Below, in pieces: positions 43,408 through 55,050 of a stretch of 64,000 bases of DNA. Positions within the stretch are counted from its first letter, which is position 1. Every line of letters begins with the position of its first letter. The notes beneath the pieces are model-generated. The model was given only the letters and a program-made list of their open reading frames with translations. It was not told the origin of the DNA and made no database searches. The position numbers and the translations under genes were made by a program. The DNA lies in assembly GCF_023898315.1 (NCBI RefSeq), contig NC_064621.1:130570521-130634520 (forward strand). The letters run 5' to 3'. This DNA is from Schistocerca nitens. Taxonomy: Eukaryota > Arthropoda > Insecta > Orthoptera > Acrididae.

Positions 43408-44924
43408 CCCATTCGATGGAGAGCGTTTTCTCTCTTTTTTTTCACCCTTGTACGTAATTGTTGACCTTTACCTGATATCCTTCATTTTCTTATTCTACTT
43501 TTTATCTTCTTTTTCCTACAGTTGAAGTGTTCGTCATATTTATTGTAGGAGTATGCTCGTCTTTTATGCTGGTGCATGCTCTCCTGTTTAGGGAATTAAA
43601 GCCACCTCTTTAGGGTATAAAGAATGCTATTGTTAAAGTCTGCTCGCGCTGTTAGTCTATGAAATCAGGATGGCAGTAGACAATGGTGTGCAGGTTTACG
43701 TCGTGTTCCGTGACGTTCTAAACAGTTCCGCACTGTTGACTAATGAACTATTCTGTTACGTTGTCTACTTTATAATGCATCCAAACGAGGGACAGTACTC
43801 TAGGAACAGACACACTATGAACTAGTGCTCACTTTCTTTGCAGAAGCTCCACACTTTCTCACATACTACCCAACAAATCTTGAGTCTTTCACTGTCTTTT
43901 CATAACAATTAATTCACTTGTTCCTCATACAAGAAGCCCTACATATTACGTTCTGACAGTCACCAGGAGTTTACTAATCCTGTAATTGAATACTATCAGG
44001 TACTTTCGCTTTGTTTCATCCATTATCTTGGGTTAATCGACATTTAAAGAGAGCTGTGTTTTAGTACGCCGACTGTAAATACTGTTTGTAATTTCAAATC
44101 TCCATACAGTAGCCCAGCAACAACACTTTGCAGTAGACAACAGCATCGTCATTGGACAATCTGACACCACTGCCGGTCCTGTATTATAAATCTTTCAACA
44201 ATATTGAGGATGTTAGTGATCGGTTTAGGCTTGCATAGCGCACAGACGATGTACTGCTTGTATTGAATTTTCACCGTATTCTATAACGTATTCTGTTCCA
44301 TTAGCGAAAAGATCTTTCAATCAGTTAAGTTTTTATGAAGACATTGCATCTTAAATATCGGTTGTTAATGTAATGTTATAAAATATCGTGTGTGAAAGAA
44401 TCGATTTTCCCTAGAATCGATTTTCCCTGACCTTTGTCTTACTTTGAGGGAAATCCCTTTTGTTCCAGGAACGCCATGTTGTTGGACCAAATACGGCTTT
44501 AGGGTCCTGCAGCAGATGAACTTTACGGATACAGTATCTAATTCTGTCTGCACATTTTTAACCTTCTTTTCATCAGAGGCGGAGAGCGCTGTTTTCCGGT
44601 CAGCGGGGCTATCCGCTGTGCGACACGTTATCGGTAAAAGTGATTTAGGAGTGGCGTAATTTCGCAGCATATTAAATGTAAAATCGCATCATGAAACCCA
44701 TTTCCACAGAAAATTATCCAGAGCCTAATTGAATTAGTTCTTCGTAGAATATAGCGATGTGTGGCGGATAATGGTTGTCACATCCGACTGTGATGTATGG
44801 CTGCATGTATACACAAAGGAAATTAAAAATATTACCAGTGCATCATTGCCTAACAAGCGACTTACAAGTTCACTTCGAGGCTCGTAGACACACTCTTGCA
44901 TGGTGTTGCAGTTTGCATGTCTAC
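43408..44924. other. No recognised gene
   Basis: AT-rich unassigned sequence. A small local duplication around 'gaatcgattttccct' occurs at 44399-44428. Confidence 0.45.
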
Positions 44925-45455
44925 TCGTACGTCTACATCTATACTTCACAATCCACCTCAAGCTGTGTAGTGCAGGGTACTTCTGACACCACTATCTTTT
45001 CCCTTCTTCCCTGATCCATTCACGAAGGATGCGTGGGAAGAATGTAGGTGATTCTTCCTATTAGCTCTAATTTCTGTGATTTTTCTCGTTATGATCATTT
45101 CGCGAGACATTATGTGGGAGTAAGTAGTGTGTTACCCGGCTCCGACTCTTCCCGGAGCCTTCCCTTGCGGAATTTTAACAGCAAATCTCTCCTTGATCCA
45201 CAACACTTGTCTTACAGTTTCTGCCACTGGTATTAGTTGAGCCCGTAACACACTCGCTCCCTCTAAGTAATTCCGTGACGTAACGCACCGCTATTGGTCG
45301 AATCTTCTCTCTCTCTCTCTCCCTTCCATTAATCCAACTGAAGTGCAATACTCAGACGGTCCAACAAGTGTTTTGAAGATTCTTCGAGTCATTCTCAGCT
45401 TGAAACATGCTTTTCCTAGAAGTAACTTTATCTCGTCATTCGTTATACGTCACCC
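44925..45455 (-). mobile_element. CR1 3'-end copy, 5'-truncated and diverged
   Basis: Mirrors 3157-3700: 'tctacatctatactt', 'ccacctcaagctgtgtagtg', 'ctctaatttctgtgattttt', 'atttcgcgagaca', 'gtcattctcagcttgaa'. It contains the C-terminal ~150 codons and 3' UTR of ORF2 in broken frames. A CT-rich run (45308-45325) lies inside. Confidence 0.78.
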
Positions 45456-45665
45456 CGGATTTTTAGTTTTAGGTAATTCTTACTGGCTGGGAGAGGCCGT
45501 CTGAGGTTGTTTAGGATCCCGCTACAAGTCTCTCTGTTTGACACCATTTCAGCGAGTTGCACGTCAAAGAAGATGAGCTGAAATGATGCGGAAAAAACAG
45601 GCACCCAGTCCTCCAATCCTGCCGGGAATCGAAGTCGAGACCCGCGATCTAGAGGGAACAACTTT
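45456..45665 (-). mobile_element. Degenerate tRNA-derived SINE
   Basis: The minus strand reads '...cgacttcgattcccggcagg' (B-box-like), then 'actgggtgcctgttttttcc' and 'tcatttcagctcatcttctt'. This tRNA-headed family resembles the 62537-62772 group more than the main family. Ends are uncertain. Confidence 0.5.
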
Positions 45666-45689
45666 ATCAACTTTTTTCTTTTTCTTCCC

Positions 45690-46100
45690 CAGATTTGCCT
45701 TCATCGGCTAGCTTCCTTCAGCAAATTTCGTATTATCCTTATTTGACTAAATTCTTCTCGTTCAAAAATAACTAAACACTCCTATTTCCTCTTAAAATCA
45801 AAACTTTCTTGTTCTTAAGCGTTTGTTAGTATTTAATTTGCGGATGTCAGATGATTTAAAATGTATTCTTACTTTATTTGAAATTATGAAACTAAATCGC
45901 ACTTCAACATTAACTCGAAACTTCATGTTATGGAAAGTAATTTTTTTCTGTTTTCCTTTTTAAAATAGTCGTGTATTTAAAATAGGTATATAAATGGGCC
46001 GAATTTTTCCTTTGTACGGTTGCCGTTGACAATTTTGCACATTTACCGGTTCAAGCACAGTCTGAATTCAGTTACAGATTCACCTCTATCGTTGTGACGT
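45690..46100. other. No recognised gene
   Basis: AT-rich spacer. Confidence 0.4.
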
Positions 46101-46106
46101 GGTTTA

Positions 46107-46698
46107 TACTGGCTGTTCGGAAATCCCCCTTACAAGCTTCGAGGACTTGTAGAGCGGAATGAATAGGCTACTTAATATTTTGAATAGGAACCCCTAGTCC
46201 GGACACGTAACGTCTCAGTTCTGTGATGGTTTCAGTAAAAATGTTTAACTCATCCACTACTAACACATTACAACAGAGGCTCGATGTGGCAACTACCAAC
46301 GCTGTTACAATCATTATACCTAACGAAGCATATTCTGGTACTCACTCTCCATCCCACCAGGTGCCTCTTAAGTTTCTAGTGCAGGGGCCACAACTCGTGC
46401 CAGCAGATCTTCCTCTGTCTCTACAGGAGTCTCGTCCATTAAAATTAGCATACGACCGCTCAGGAAGTAGTATAACGTTGTACATATCATCCTGTCTATC
46501 CCATTGCATACCAGGACAAGCAACTCAGAGGCATTTCTCTTTCTCTTAGCTGACGCGGACGCGTTGCAGATCCAAACTGAACCCGTAGTGGAACGGATGC
46601 GGTACGTTTCCTGAATGGGTTCCTATTGAAAATATTATGTACTCACTCCCCTCTACAAGTCCTAGAAGTTTGTGACGGGAATTTCCGTACGCCCTGAG
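46107..46698. mobile_element. TIR element (MITE-like), ~590 bp
   Basis: The left end from 'actggctgttcggaaatccc' and the right end read inward from 'ctcagggcgtacggaaattc' stay similar for ~100 bp ('ttctaggacttgtagag' versus 'ttcgaggacttgtagag'; 'taatattttgaataggaacc' versus 'taatattttcaataggaacc'). The centre holds a 108-codon plus-strand frame (46223-46549) with no recognised domain. Confidence 0.65.
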
Positions 46699-46814
46699 CA
46701 GGAATATATAAGCCACGTGATTGTTCTCATCTTTGAAGGCGGGAAAGTTTTGAAATTGGTGTTTATTATCTTCTAGGTGTTCATTTCAGCTGTTACGGTT
46801 GTTAACAGCATTGC

Positions 46815-47157
46815 ATATTAAACTTCCTGGCAGATTAAAACTGTGTGCCGGACCGTGACTCGAACTCATTAACTTTGCCTTTCGCGGGCAAGTGTTCTAC
46901 CATCTGAGCTACCCAAGCACGGCTCACGCCCGGTCCTCACAGCTTAACTTCTGCTAGTACCTCGTCTCCTACCTTCCAGACTTTACGGAAGCTCTCTCCT
47001 GCGAACCTTGCAGAACTAGAACTCCTGAAAGAAAGGATATTGCGAAGACATGGCTTAGCCACAGCCTGGGAGATGTTTCCAGAATGAGATTTTCACTCTG
47101 CACCGGAAGTTTCATATCAGCGTATACTCCGCTGCAGAGTGAAAATCTCATTCCAGC
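46815..47157 (-). repeat. tRNA-bearing repeat with terminal hairpin
   Basis: Carries a tRNA-like unit at 46845-46918 (minus) with A-box-like 'tagctcagatggtagaac' and B-box-like 'gagttcgagtcacgg'. The other end (47088-47157) is a hairpin: 'gaatgagattttcactctgc' opposes 'gcagagtgaaaatctcattc'. Same family as 51335-51815. Confidence 0.75.
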
Positions 47158-47159
47158 AT

Positions 47160-47831
47160 AGCATATTTAAATGTGATCCATTTCCATAAGCCTAGGATTC
47201 TTCAGCAGCCTACTGTTCAGGGCAGCGCTTTGTCAGTCAAGCATTAACAGTACGGTTTTCCAGTAAGGCTCAGTTGGTATCATCGTAATGCTGTCGGAAA
47301 AGATCGTTTAAGAACATGTAAGTGGCCGAACGCAGCGCTGAACTTACGGTCGAAAACTTAGACCACGCTGTCTCTTCGTGTTTCATTTTGGTAACTGATA
47401 TTTGTACTGTTTCCTTCTGTGATCCGTCCATAACCTTCTTCGCAGTAAAGTTGTTTTCATCTGGGAGTTCTTCCAGAATATTCGTTGTGATTTTGAGAGT
47501 GCGAGTTGTATATGTTGGTGTCTGTCGGTGAGCTTTACTTTTTATGGTAATTACCGATGCGGCCTTCAATAGATCCGACTGAATTTATGGTTGTTTCATG
47601 AATTTTATAATATTTTAACTATGGTGGTTACGCATCTTCTTTCGCAGTCGATTAACCCTAATCTAGCTTCCTTAGCCGGTTTCGTTAAGTAGTCTCTGCC
47701 TAAAGGGTGTGTCATCCCATTCTCCGCTATCCGCTATACTACGAACCGTGGACACTGCCTCCAGTGACTTGTTGCTAGTAGTGGTAACAATGACAGATTC
47801 CTTCGCCTAGTCACGCACAATAAGTTGCATC
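47160..47831. other. No recognised gene
   Basis: Contains a 99-codon minus frame (47270-47569) rich in Lys and Thr without a motif. Confidence 0.4.
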
Positions 47832-47833
47832 TA

Positions 47834-49255
47834 CACTCCTGGAAATTGAAATAAGAACACCGTGAATTCATTGTCCCAGGAAGAGGAAACTTTATTGACA
47901 CATTCCTGGGGTTAGATACATCACATGATCACACTGACAGAACCACAGGCACATAGACACAGGCAACAGAGCATGCACAATGTCGGCACTAGTACAGTGT
48001 ATATCCACCTTTCGCAGCAATGCAGGCTGCTATTCTCCCATGGAGACGATCGTAGAGATGCTGGATGTAGTCCTGTGGAACGGCTTGCCATGCCATTTCC
48101 ACCTGGCGCCTCAGTTGGACCAGCGTTCGTGCTGGACGTGCAGACCGCGTGAGACGACGCTTCATCCAGTCCCAAACATGCTCAATGGGGGACAGATCCG
48201 GAGATCTTGCTGGCCAGGGTAGTTGACTTACACCTTCTAGAGCACGTTGGGTGGCACGGGATACATGCGGACGTGCATTGTCCTGTTGGAACAGCAAGTT
48301 CCCTTGCCGGTCTAGGAATGGTAGAACGATGGGTTCGATGACGGTTTGGATGTACCGTGCACTATTCAGTGTCCCCTCGACGATCACCAGTGGTGTACGG
48401 CCAGTGTAGGAGATCGCTCCCCACACCATGATGCCGGGTGTTGGCCCTGTGTGCCTCGGTCGTATACAGTCCTGATTGTGGCGCTCACCTGCACGGCGCC
48501 AAACACGCATACGACCATCATTGGCACCAAGGCAGAAGCGACTCTCATCGCTGAAGACGACACGTCTCCATTCGTCCCTCCATTCACGCCTGTCGCGACA
48601 CCACTGGAGGCGGGCTGCACGATGTTGGGGCGTGAGCGGAAGACGGCCTAACGGTGTGCGGGACCGTAGCCCAGCTTCATGGAGACGGTTGCGTATGGTC
48701 CTCGCCGATACCCCAGGAGCAACAGTGTCCCTAATTTGCTGGGAAGTGGCGGTGCGGTCCCCTACGGCACTGCGTAGGATCCTACGGTCTTGGCGTGCAT
48801 CCGTGCGTCGCTGCGGTCCGGTCCCAGGTCGACGGGCACGTGCACCTTCCGCCGACCACTGGCGACAACATCGATGTACTGTGGAGACCTCACGCCCCAC
48901 GTGTTGAGCAATTCGGCGGTACGTCCACCCGGCCTCCCGCATGCCCACTATACGCCCTCGCTCAAAGTCCGTCAACTGCACATACGGTTCACGTCCACGC
49001 TGTCGCGGCATGCTACCAGTGTTAAAGACTGCGATGGAGCTCCGTATGCCACGGCAAACTGGCTGACACTGACGGCGGCGGTGCACAAATGCTGCGCAGC
49101 TAGCGCCATTCGACGGCCAACACCGCGGTTCCTGGTGTGTCCGCTGTGCCGTGCGTGTGATCATTGCTTGTACAGCCCTCTCGCAGTGTCCGGAGCAAGT
49201 ATGGTGGGTCTGACACACCGGTGTCAATGTGTTCTTTTTTCCATTTCCAGGAGTG
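47834..49255 (-). mobile_element. Tc1-like transposon, family A copy 2, complete and probably youngest
   Basis: TIRs 'cactcctggaaattgaaata' and 'cactcctggaaatggaaaaa'. TA at 47832-47833 and 49256-49257. 1,422 bp, the same length as copy 1 with ~1% divergence, so both inserted recently from a common source. Confidence 0.96.
47989..49011 (-). CDS. Tc1-family transposase, 340 aa, apparently intact (family A copy 2)
   Basis: Start at MPRQRGREPY (49011); the open frame extends upstream to 49227 without family similarity. The first HTH is at ~13-52, the second at ~75-115 (RTATSQQIRDTVAPGVSARTI). The catalytic residues are D155 in VVFSDESRF, D244 in FQQDNARPH and E277 in SPIEHVWD, with the canonical Pro retained before the Glu. 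The D244-E277 interval is 32 residues. No stop, frameshift or missing catalytic residue is visible, making this the best candidate for a functional transposase in the window. Promoter elements within the 5' TIR are not recognised. It should act in trans on copy 1, whose TIRs are near-identical. Confidence 0.94.
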   Translation of the reverse strand: MPRQRGREPYVQLTDFERGRIVGMREAGWTYRRIAQHVGREVSTVHRCCRQWSAEGARARRPGTGPQRRTDARQDRRILRSAVGDRTATSQQIRDTVAPGVSARTIRNRLHEAGLRSRTPLGRLPLTPQHRAARLQWCRDRREWRDEWRRVVFSDESRFCLGANDGRMRVWRRAGERHNQDCIRPRHTGPTPGIMVWGAISYTGRTPLVIVEGTLNSARYIQTVIEPIVLPFLDRQGNLLFQQDNARPHVSRATQRALEGVSQLPWPARSPDLSPIEHVWDWMKRRLTRSARPARTLVQLRRQVEMAWQAVPQDYIQHLYDRLHGRIAACIAAKGGYTLY

Positions 49256-49257
49256 TA

Positions 49258-50955
49258 TTTGCGTTCAGGGTCAGCTACCAGTCCGTGTTACAAACATCGC
49301 TTTTCCGCGCATTATGCTACAGCCTCCTGGCTACGCGTCTCTTCCAGAGACCACTGCACTGAGCTCTATCAGATTTGTTTCGTTAAGATCGACGAGTGGA
49401 GAGAAAATACGTTACTCAAAGACTCCCGGTATGTTGAGTAAAACTCGTAGACAGTGTTTGAAGAAGTGCATGACTGAACACTAGGATTCATGGTTCGGCT
49501 GTCATGTACGTTTGCTTCCGTCTGGCTGTCCCGCCATTCTGGTCCGCACAGATTTATTCGTGCTGCGATGATGCATGAGTGCACCCGGACAGATCGGTAG
49601 CGAAAAATTTAACGAACACGTGCTGGCGCAGTTTTTAATTAGTAGCACGTCACGTGCGCACTCGCTGATGTTTACGATACGGTGTCCGCTCTTTTGAAAT
49701 TAATTTTATCTATTTAATTAATTGAAATCGCTTTGTTAATGGTCGATCACAGGACGCTGTTAATTACGTCACGCGCCCCTCTCTGTGTTGTAACGTTGCT
49801 CGTTGTAATTAGGTGCGCTTTTTGCAATCCACGCCACTTCTTTATACCTGCATATTATGTCCAAAAATTTCACATCCGCCCACAAATGAAGTATTTTTTT
49901 CAGAGCGTGCTAATTAAATTAATGGCAAGAGCTTATTGAAATGCAGGAATTAAAACACTGGATACCAGTGAAGCCCATTTTTCGACGCAGCCACCGTTCG
50001 CCTCCAGAAATTAGCCGTGTAAACCACCGGTGAACACAGATCAGCCCTGGGGCTCTTTGCATCATACACGCAAGCAGTACCAAATGCAATTTAAACAGAT
50101 TTCAACATTATTGTAGTGAATCTACTCTGAAATTGGTCGACTTTTACGTAGTTTGCACATGAAACTTTCACTTCAACTATAGCATTGTGAGACAAGAGTT
50201 GTTGCGCTAAGAATTCTCGTTTGAACATCATCATCTTCTGTTTTATTTCTGTTTCATTGCTGTGTTTTCATTAGAGGCATCGTGCCCAGCAGTCATTGCA
50301 AGTTAAGACGTACAAGGTAAATTACAGGTTTTGGTGGTAAGGTACTGGTGTTAGTTCCAACCGTTTCAGCCTCGTTCGTGTGCTGCTGCAGTCTTTACTC
50401 AAAGCGAAGCACATACGATGCCGGTCGTTTCATGACAATTCTAATTTAATTTTCCATTTGCGATTTTAGAAATAAATGTTAGTAGTAGAACACACCGATC
50501 TATACTCTTTGGCTGCATATTAACTAGTGATACTTACTATCATTACCCCCGTACTGTAGATGTAGTGTGCTGTAGGAATAATGATCCACTGCAGAGTGAG
50601 AGTGTTTTTCAGACGGATGACCGGCTGCAACGTCTCCTCTCAACATTACGGTCGATGAGGTGATGATATCGGCTGGTCTTAACACCCAGGCATTCCACGT
50701 GACCTTTGTAGGTGGACATGCACACTTCAGCCACTCGTCACCAATATCCTTTCGACTCACCGTGTGTCTTTTATAGATGCGTCGTTTACGTAGCAAACAC
50801 CGCACGGCTGTAGATCGGTTGATACCGCTGCCTTTACTGCAGTGATTAATAGCTTACTTCGGTGTTAGCAATGAGTGTGCAGATACTTTAGGGATACCAA
50901 CACATTTATACTGATCACAAAACATACCCTATTGGAATGTGTACAACTCTTGTTC
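49258..50955. other. No recognised gene
   Basis: 1.7 kb of AT-rich sequence. Minor frames only, the longest 93 codons (50524-50805, minus), with no motif. Confidence 0.45.
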
Positions 50956-50960
50956 TCAAC

Positions 50961-51170
50961 TAGCGAGGTACTGCAGTGGTTAGCATACTGGTCTCGCATC
51001 CGGGAGGAGGATAGTTCAAACCCGAGTTTGGCTATCCTGATTCAGGCTTTCCGTGATTTCTCAAAACCGGTTCCGGCAAATGCCGGGATAGTTCCTTTGA
51101 AAGAGCACGGGTGATTTACTCCCCTAATGCGATGAGACCGATTGAAAGGTACCTTTACAATTAAGGGGCA
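50961..51170 (+). mobile_element. SINE of the second (GCAGTGGTTAGC) family
   Basis: Head with 'tgcagtggttagcatactgg' (A box) and 'gatagttcaaacccgag' (B box). Body 'aggctttccgtgatttctca', 'aatgccgggatagttccttt'. More complete than the relative at 37852-38076. TSD not resolved. Confidence 0.75.
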
Positions 51171-51357
51171 TCTTCACTGTTAATATGAATATGGGAGGTA
51201 CAGTATGACCTCACTGAAACTGTCGCTCAAACGGAATGCAGTAGGATGTGCCGTACATCAGAGCTGGATGAAGCATGGAGTGGAACTTTTGCAGTGAGAG
51301 CGTAAACAAAAATTTTGGCAAAAGAAAATTTGAAAGTTCCTGGCAGATTAAAACTGT

Positions 51358-51432
51358 GTGCCGGACCGAGACTCGAACTCGGGACCTGTTGCCTTTCGCT
51401 AGCAAGTGCTCTACCATCTGAGCTACCCAAGC
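51358..51432 (-). tRNA. tRNA-like pseudogene, left arm
   Basis: Reads 'gcttgggtagctcagatggt' through B box 'gagttcgagtctcgg'. The anticodon loop is mutated by 'tagcgaaagg', and acceptor ends pair poorly. Repeat-borne, not a functional tRNA gene. Confidence 0.5.
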
Positions 51433-51668
51433 AAGACTCACGCCCCATACTCACAGATTTACTTCTGCCAGTATCTCGTCTCTTACCTTCCAAACTTCGC
51501 AGAAGCTCTCCTGCGAACCTTGCACAACTAGCACTCCTGGAAGAAAGGATATGCGGAGACACGGCTTAGCCACAGCCTGCAAGGTTCGCAAGAGAGCTTC
51601 TGCGAAGTTTGGAACGTGGGAGACAAGATACTGGCAGAAGTAAAGCTGTGAGGACGGGTGTGAGTCTT

Positions 51669-51743
51669 GCTTGGGTACCTCAGATGGTAGAGCACTTGCT
51701 CGCGAAAGGTAACAGGTCCCGAGTTCGAGTCTCGGTCCGGCAC
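51669..51743 (+). tRNA. tRNA-like pseudogene, right arm
   Basis: Reads 'gcttgggtacctcagatggt', arm 'ttgctcgcgaaaggtaa' with a potential CGA (Ser-like) anticodon in a loop lacking U33, and T arm 'gtcccgagttcgagtctcgg'. The T arm is well formed; acceptor pairing is weak. Confidence 0.5.
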
Positions 51744-51819
51744 ATAGTTTTAATCAGCCAGGAAGTTTCATATCAGCGCACACTCCGCTGCAGAGTGAAA
51801 ATCTCATTCTGGAAAAGAA

Positions 51820-52520
51820 CATTTATTAGATCGGTAAATTTAATTGAACACATGATTATGTATAGTGACTAACATGATGGTTGCTGTTGCCTGCAATCTA
51901 TTACGTCGCATATTAATTAAACCTAGAACTTTACTTCGGAGTCCCCTGCAAGGTCTATGATCTATGAAAGAGGACTGATCAAAGAATGATTTAATCACGA
52001 ACACCTACATTCACATGGACTTGAGAGACTGACAGGAAGGAAAAGAGCTAGAAACCTTCACCACAGCACATGTGGGTAGCACAAAGGTCAGTTCCCTCGA
52101 TTTTAACATGCGGCGTCAATGAATAAAATTTATATTTAAGGGGATGGCTATAAAAATGAAGCATAAGTGGGAATCATTAATTCAGATATTCTACAGCGGA
52201 AGATCACTGGGCTTTGGCACTGTAGACTTTTTCATTAGATCACGATCACGTGGTCCTCATAAACAAAACCGTGCACAAAGAAAGTTATCAAGTGAGACGA
52301 ATTGCACAAAATTCAGTCATGATATCACGGAAATCATACGCAACATACATGCTCTCGCGAAAGGGATACTAAAGAAAATGAACAGAATCACAATAAACTC
52401 AACACGGCTCCACGTGTTTTGTTAAAAGTTCAACTGAACAATAGCTTACAACGTCCCTGGATTTTTAACGCATTTAACACTCGCGAATTAGCAAGTAAAA
52501 TTTGTCACACAAGATAATAA
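51820..52520. other. No recognised gene
   Basis: A 93-codon plus frame (52144-52425) has no motif. AT-rich spacer. Confidence 0.4.
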
Positions 52521-52524
52521 ACTA

Positions 52525-53882
52525 CACTACTGGCCATTAAAATTGCTACACCAAAAAGAAATGCAGATGACAAACGGGTATTCATTGGACAAATACATTA
52601 TACTAGAACTGACATGTGATTACATTTTCACGCAGTTTGGGTGCATAGATCCTGAGAAATCGGTACCCAGAACAACCACCTCTGGCCGTTATAACGGCCT
52701 TGATACGCCTGCGCATTGGGTCAAACAGAGCTTGGATGGCGTCTACAGGTACAGCTGCCCATGCAGCTTCAACACGATGTCACTGATCATCAAGAGTAGT
52801 GACAGGCGTATTGCGACGAGCCAGTTGCTCGGTCACCATAGACCAGACGTTTGGAATTGGTGAGATATCTGGAGAATGTGCTGGGCAGGGCAACAGTCGA
52901 ACATTTTCTGTATCCAGAAAGGCCCGTACAGAACCTGCAACATGCGGTCGTGCATTGTCCTGCTGAAATTTAGAGTTTCGCAGGGGTCGACTGAAGGGTA
53001 GAGCCACGGGTCGCAACACATTTGAAATGTAACGTCCACTGTTCAAAGCGCCGTCAATGTGAACAAGAGGTGACCGAGACGTGTAACCAATGACACCCCA
53101 TACCATCACGCCGGGTGATACGCCAGCATGGCGATGACCAATACACGCTTCCAATATGCGTTCACCGCGATGTCGCCAAACATGTGTGCGACCATCATGA
53201 TGCTGTAAAAAGAACCTGGATTCATCCGAAAAAAATGACGTTTTTCCATTCGTGCATCCAGGTTCGTCGTTGAGTACACCATCGCAGGCGCTCCTGTCTG
53301 TGATGCAGCGTGAAGGGTTACCGCAGCCATGGTCTCCGAGCTGATAGTCCACGCTGCTACAAATCGTGCAGATGGTTGTTGTATTGCAAACGCACCCATC
53401 TGTTGACTCAGGGATCGAGACGTGGCTGCACGATCCGTTACAGCCATGCGGATAAGATGCCTGTCATCTCGACTGTTAGTGATACGAGGCCGTTGGGATG
53501 CAGCACGGTGTTCTGCTAACAGTCATTGGATATCGACCAACGCGAGTAGCAATGTCGCGATACGATAAACCGCAATCGCGATATGCTACAATTCGACCTT
53601 TATCAATGTCGGAAATGTATCGTATGCATTTCTCCTCCTTACACGATGCATCACAACATCGTTTCACCAGGCAACGCCGATCAACAGCTGTTTGTGTATG
53701 AGAAATCGGTTGGAAACTTTCCTCACTTCAGCACGTTGTAGGTGTCGCTACCGGCGCCAACCTTGTGTGAATGCTCTGAAAACCTAATCATTTGCGTATC
53801 ACAGCATCTTCTTCCTGTCGGTTAAATTTCGCGTCTGTCGCACGTCATCTTCGTGGTGTAGCAATTTTAATGACCAGTAGTG
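52525..53882 (-). mobile_element. Tc1-like transposon, family B copy 4
   Basis: TIRs 'cactactggccattaaaatt' and 'cactactggtcattaaaatt', TA flanks at 52523-52524 and 53883-53884. 1,358 bp. Confidence 0.93.
52660..53652 (-). pseudogene. Family B Tc1 transposase, dead copy 4
   Basis: The catalytic core is open (52780-53352) with SFFSDESRFFL and FQQDNARPHVAG, so both Asp residues are kept. The third box reads SPIPNVWSM: the catalytic Glu has become Pro. The N-terminal HTH part (53476-53652, starting DIDKGRIVAYRDCGLSYRDI) is in another frame, with a short deletion after MTVSRTPCC. Confidence 0.87.
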
Positions 53883-53884
53883 TA

Positions 53885-55050
53885 TGAACGATATAAGGAA
53901 TCATTTACTTTGACTAGCTTCGAAAACTTACATACAGTTCAAAATGAACTTCTCATCGAAAAAGCACACTTACCGCCAGTAGGTCTCACCCGTCTCGCGT
54001 CCCACGGAACACTCCGCGAGCATTCGCTCTCCAACCAAAACCGCCCCCCGTATCTACGGAAATGGCCAGAGGAACACTTATTGTGGTGCCAATCTATACA
54101 AAAGGTTCGTCCAGGGCAAACAGAAACCTCTTTGCCACCTGGCGCATGTTTCCCACAGTTGGCTGTTCTGACACATTGGCAGACTACTACACTCCCACGG
54201 GTCTGCACACTGAAATCTTTGCACACTCTCAGATTCAACTGATTGGACAAGAAGAGTAAAGAATAGATACATTGAAATATGGCACTTAAATGCATCAAAG
54301 ATGCGTGTGGGGCTCCGACAAGTACCAAAAATCCAGTGAAATGTAGAAACGAAACATCTATACTGTGACCACCACAAACTCGCTCAGCTGCTCAGTCTTT
54401 ACTCTTTCCTTTTACATCTAGGGTAGTACACCGTTTGCACCAACAATTGAGGAGCCAGAGGCAAAGAAACGAAGCTGTGAGGTATGGGAAAATCATGAAG
54501 AGGCTCATGCAGAGGCGCTTCACGATGACCTCGTTGTTTGGTCCCCTCCCCCAGATCAACCAATCAGCCATCTTATTCACAGTCACTTTGTAATAATCAC
54601 ACGCGTTTGAAGTCAGATATCTCAACATTTACCTAACTTAAAGACCCCCAGCGCATTTTTCTGTCTGTATGTGAGGACTAATCTGACGATCTACTCTAAG
54701 GATTTTGGTACGATTATCAGTAATTGATTGGTTCACGAGGAAGGTTTGTGTGTATAATTCATTGCCTCTAAGCCAGAGGAGTCGTACATATTTAGATAGA
54801 GCCGGGGCAGGTCGCTGGTGATGAACTGTTTACAGCATGCCCCCACGTCTTTCATCACCCTCGCCCGCTGCCAGATTACACTCGCAACCTCTCGCCTCAG
54901 GCTGCCCTTGGACTCTATCCCGTCTTACTCCCTACATCTTATCAGCACAAGGAACTTCCGGGCGTGTGAAAAACTCACCTAAGTTTCCAAGCCATCAGAA
55001 GAATGATATAGGGACGCAGAGAAGACGAAAAAACAAACACTCTTTTTTAT
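53885..55050. other. No recognised gene
   Basis: Open frames up to 129 codons on the minus strand (53939-54328), including a Cys-rich stretch, lack recognisable domains. Confidence 0.4.

Larger units (their letters stand above)
51335..51815. repeat. Palindromic element with two head-to-head tRNA-like units
   Basis: The left arm (51337-51535) and right arm (51575-51770) are inverted copies. 'cttctgccagtatctcgtct' on the left faces 'agacaagatactggcagaag' on the right, and the outer parts carry tRNA-like units in opposite orientations. Downstream of the right arm 'tgcagagtgaaaatctcatt' matches the terminal hairpin of 46815-47157. No coding frame. Confidence 0.88.

Noticed and set aside
47270..47569. 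99-codon Lys/Thr-rich minus-strand frame
   Set aside because: No similarity recognised; AT-rich composition explains it.
51669..51743. Functional tRNA-Ser gene
   Set aside because: Weak acceptor pairing, no U33 in the anticodon loop, and location in a multi-copy palindromic repeat.
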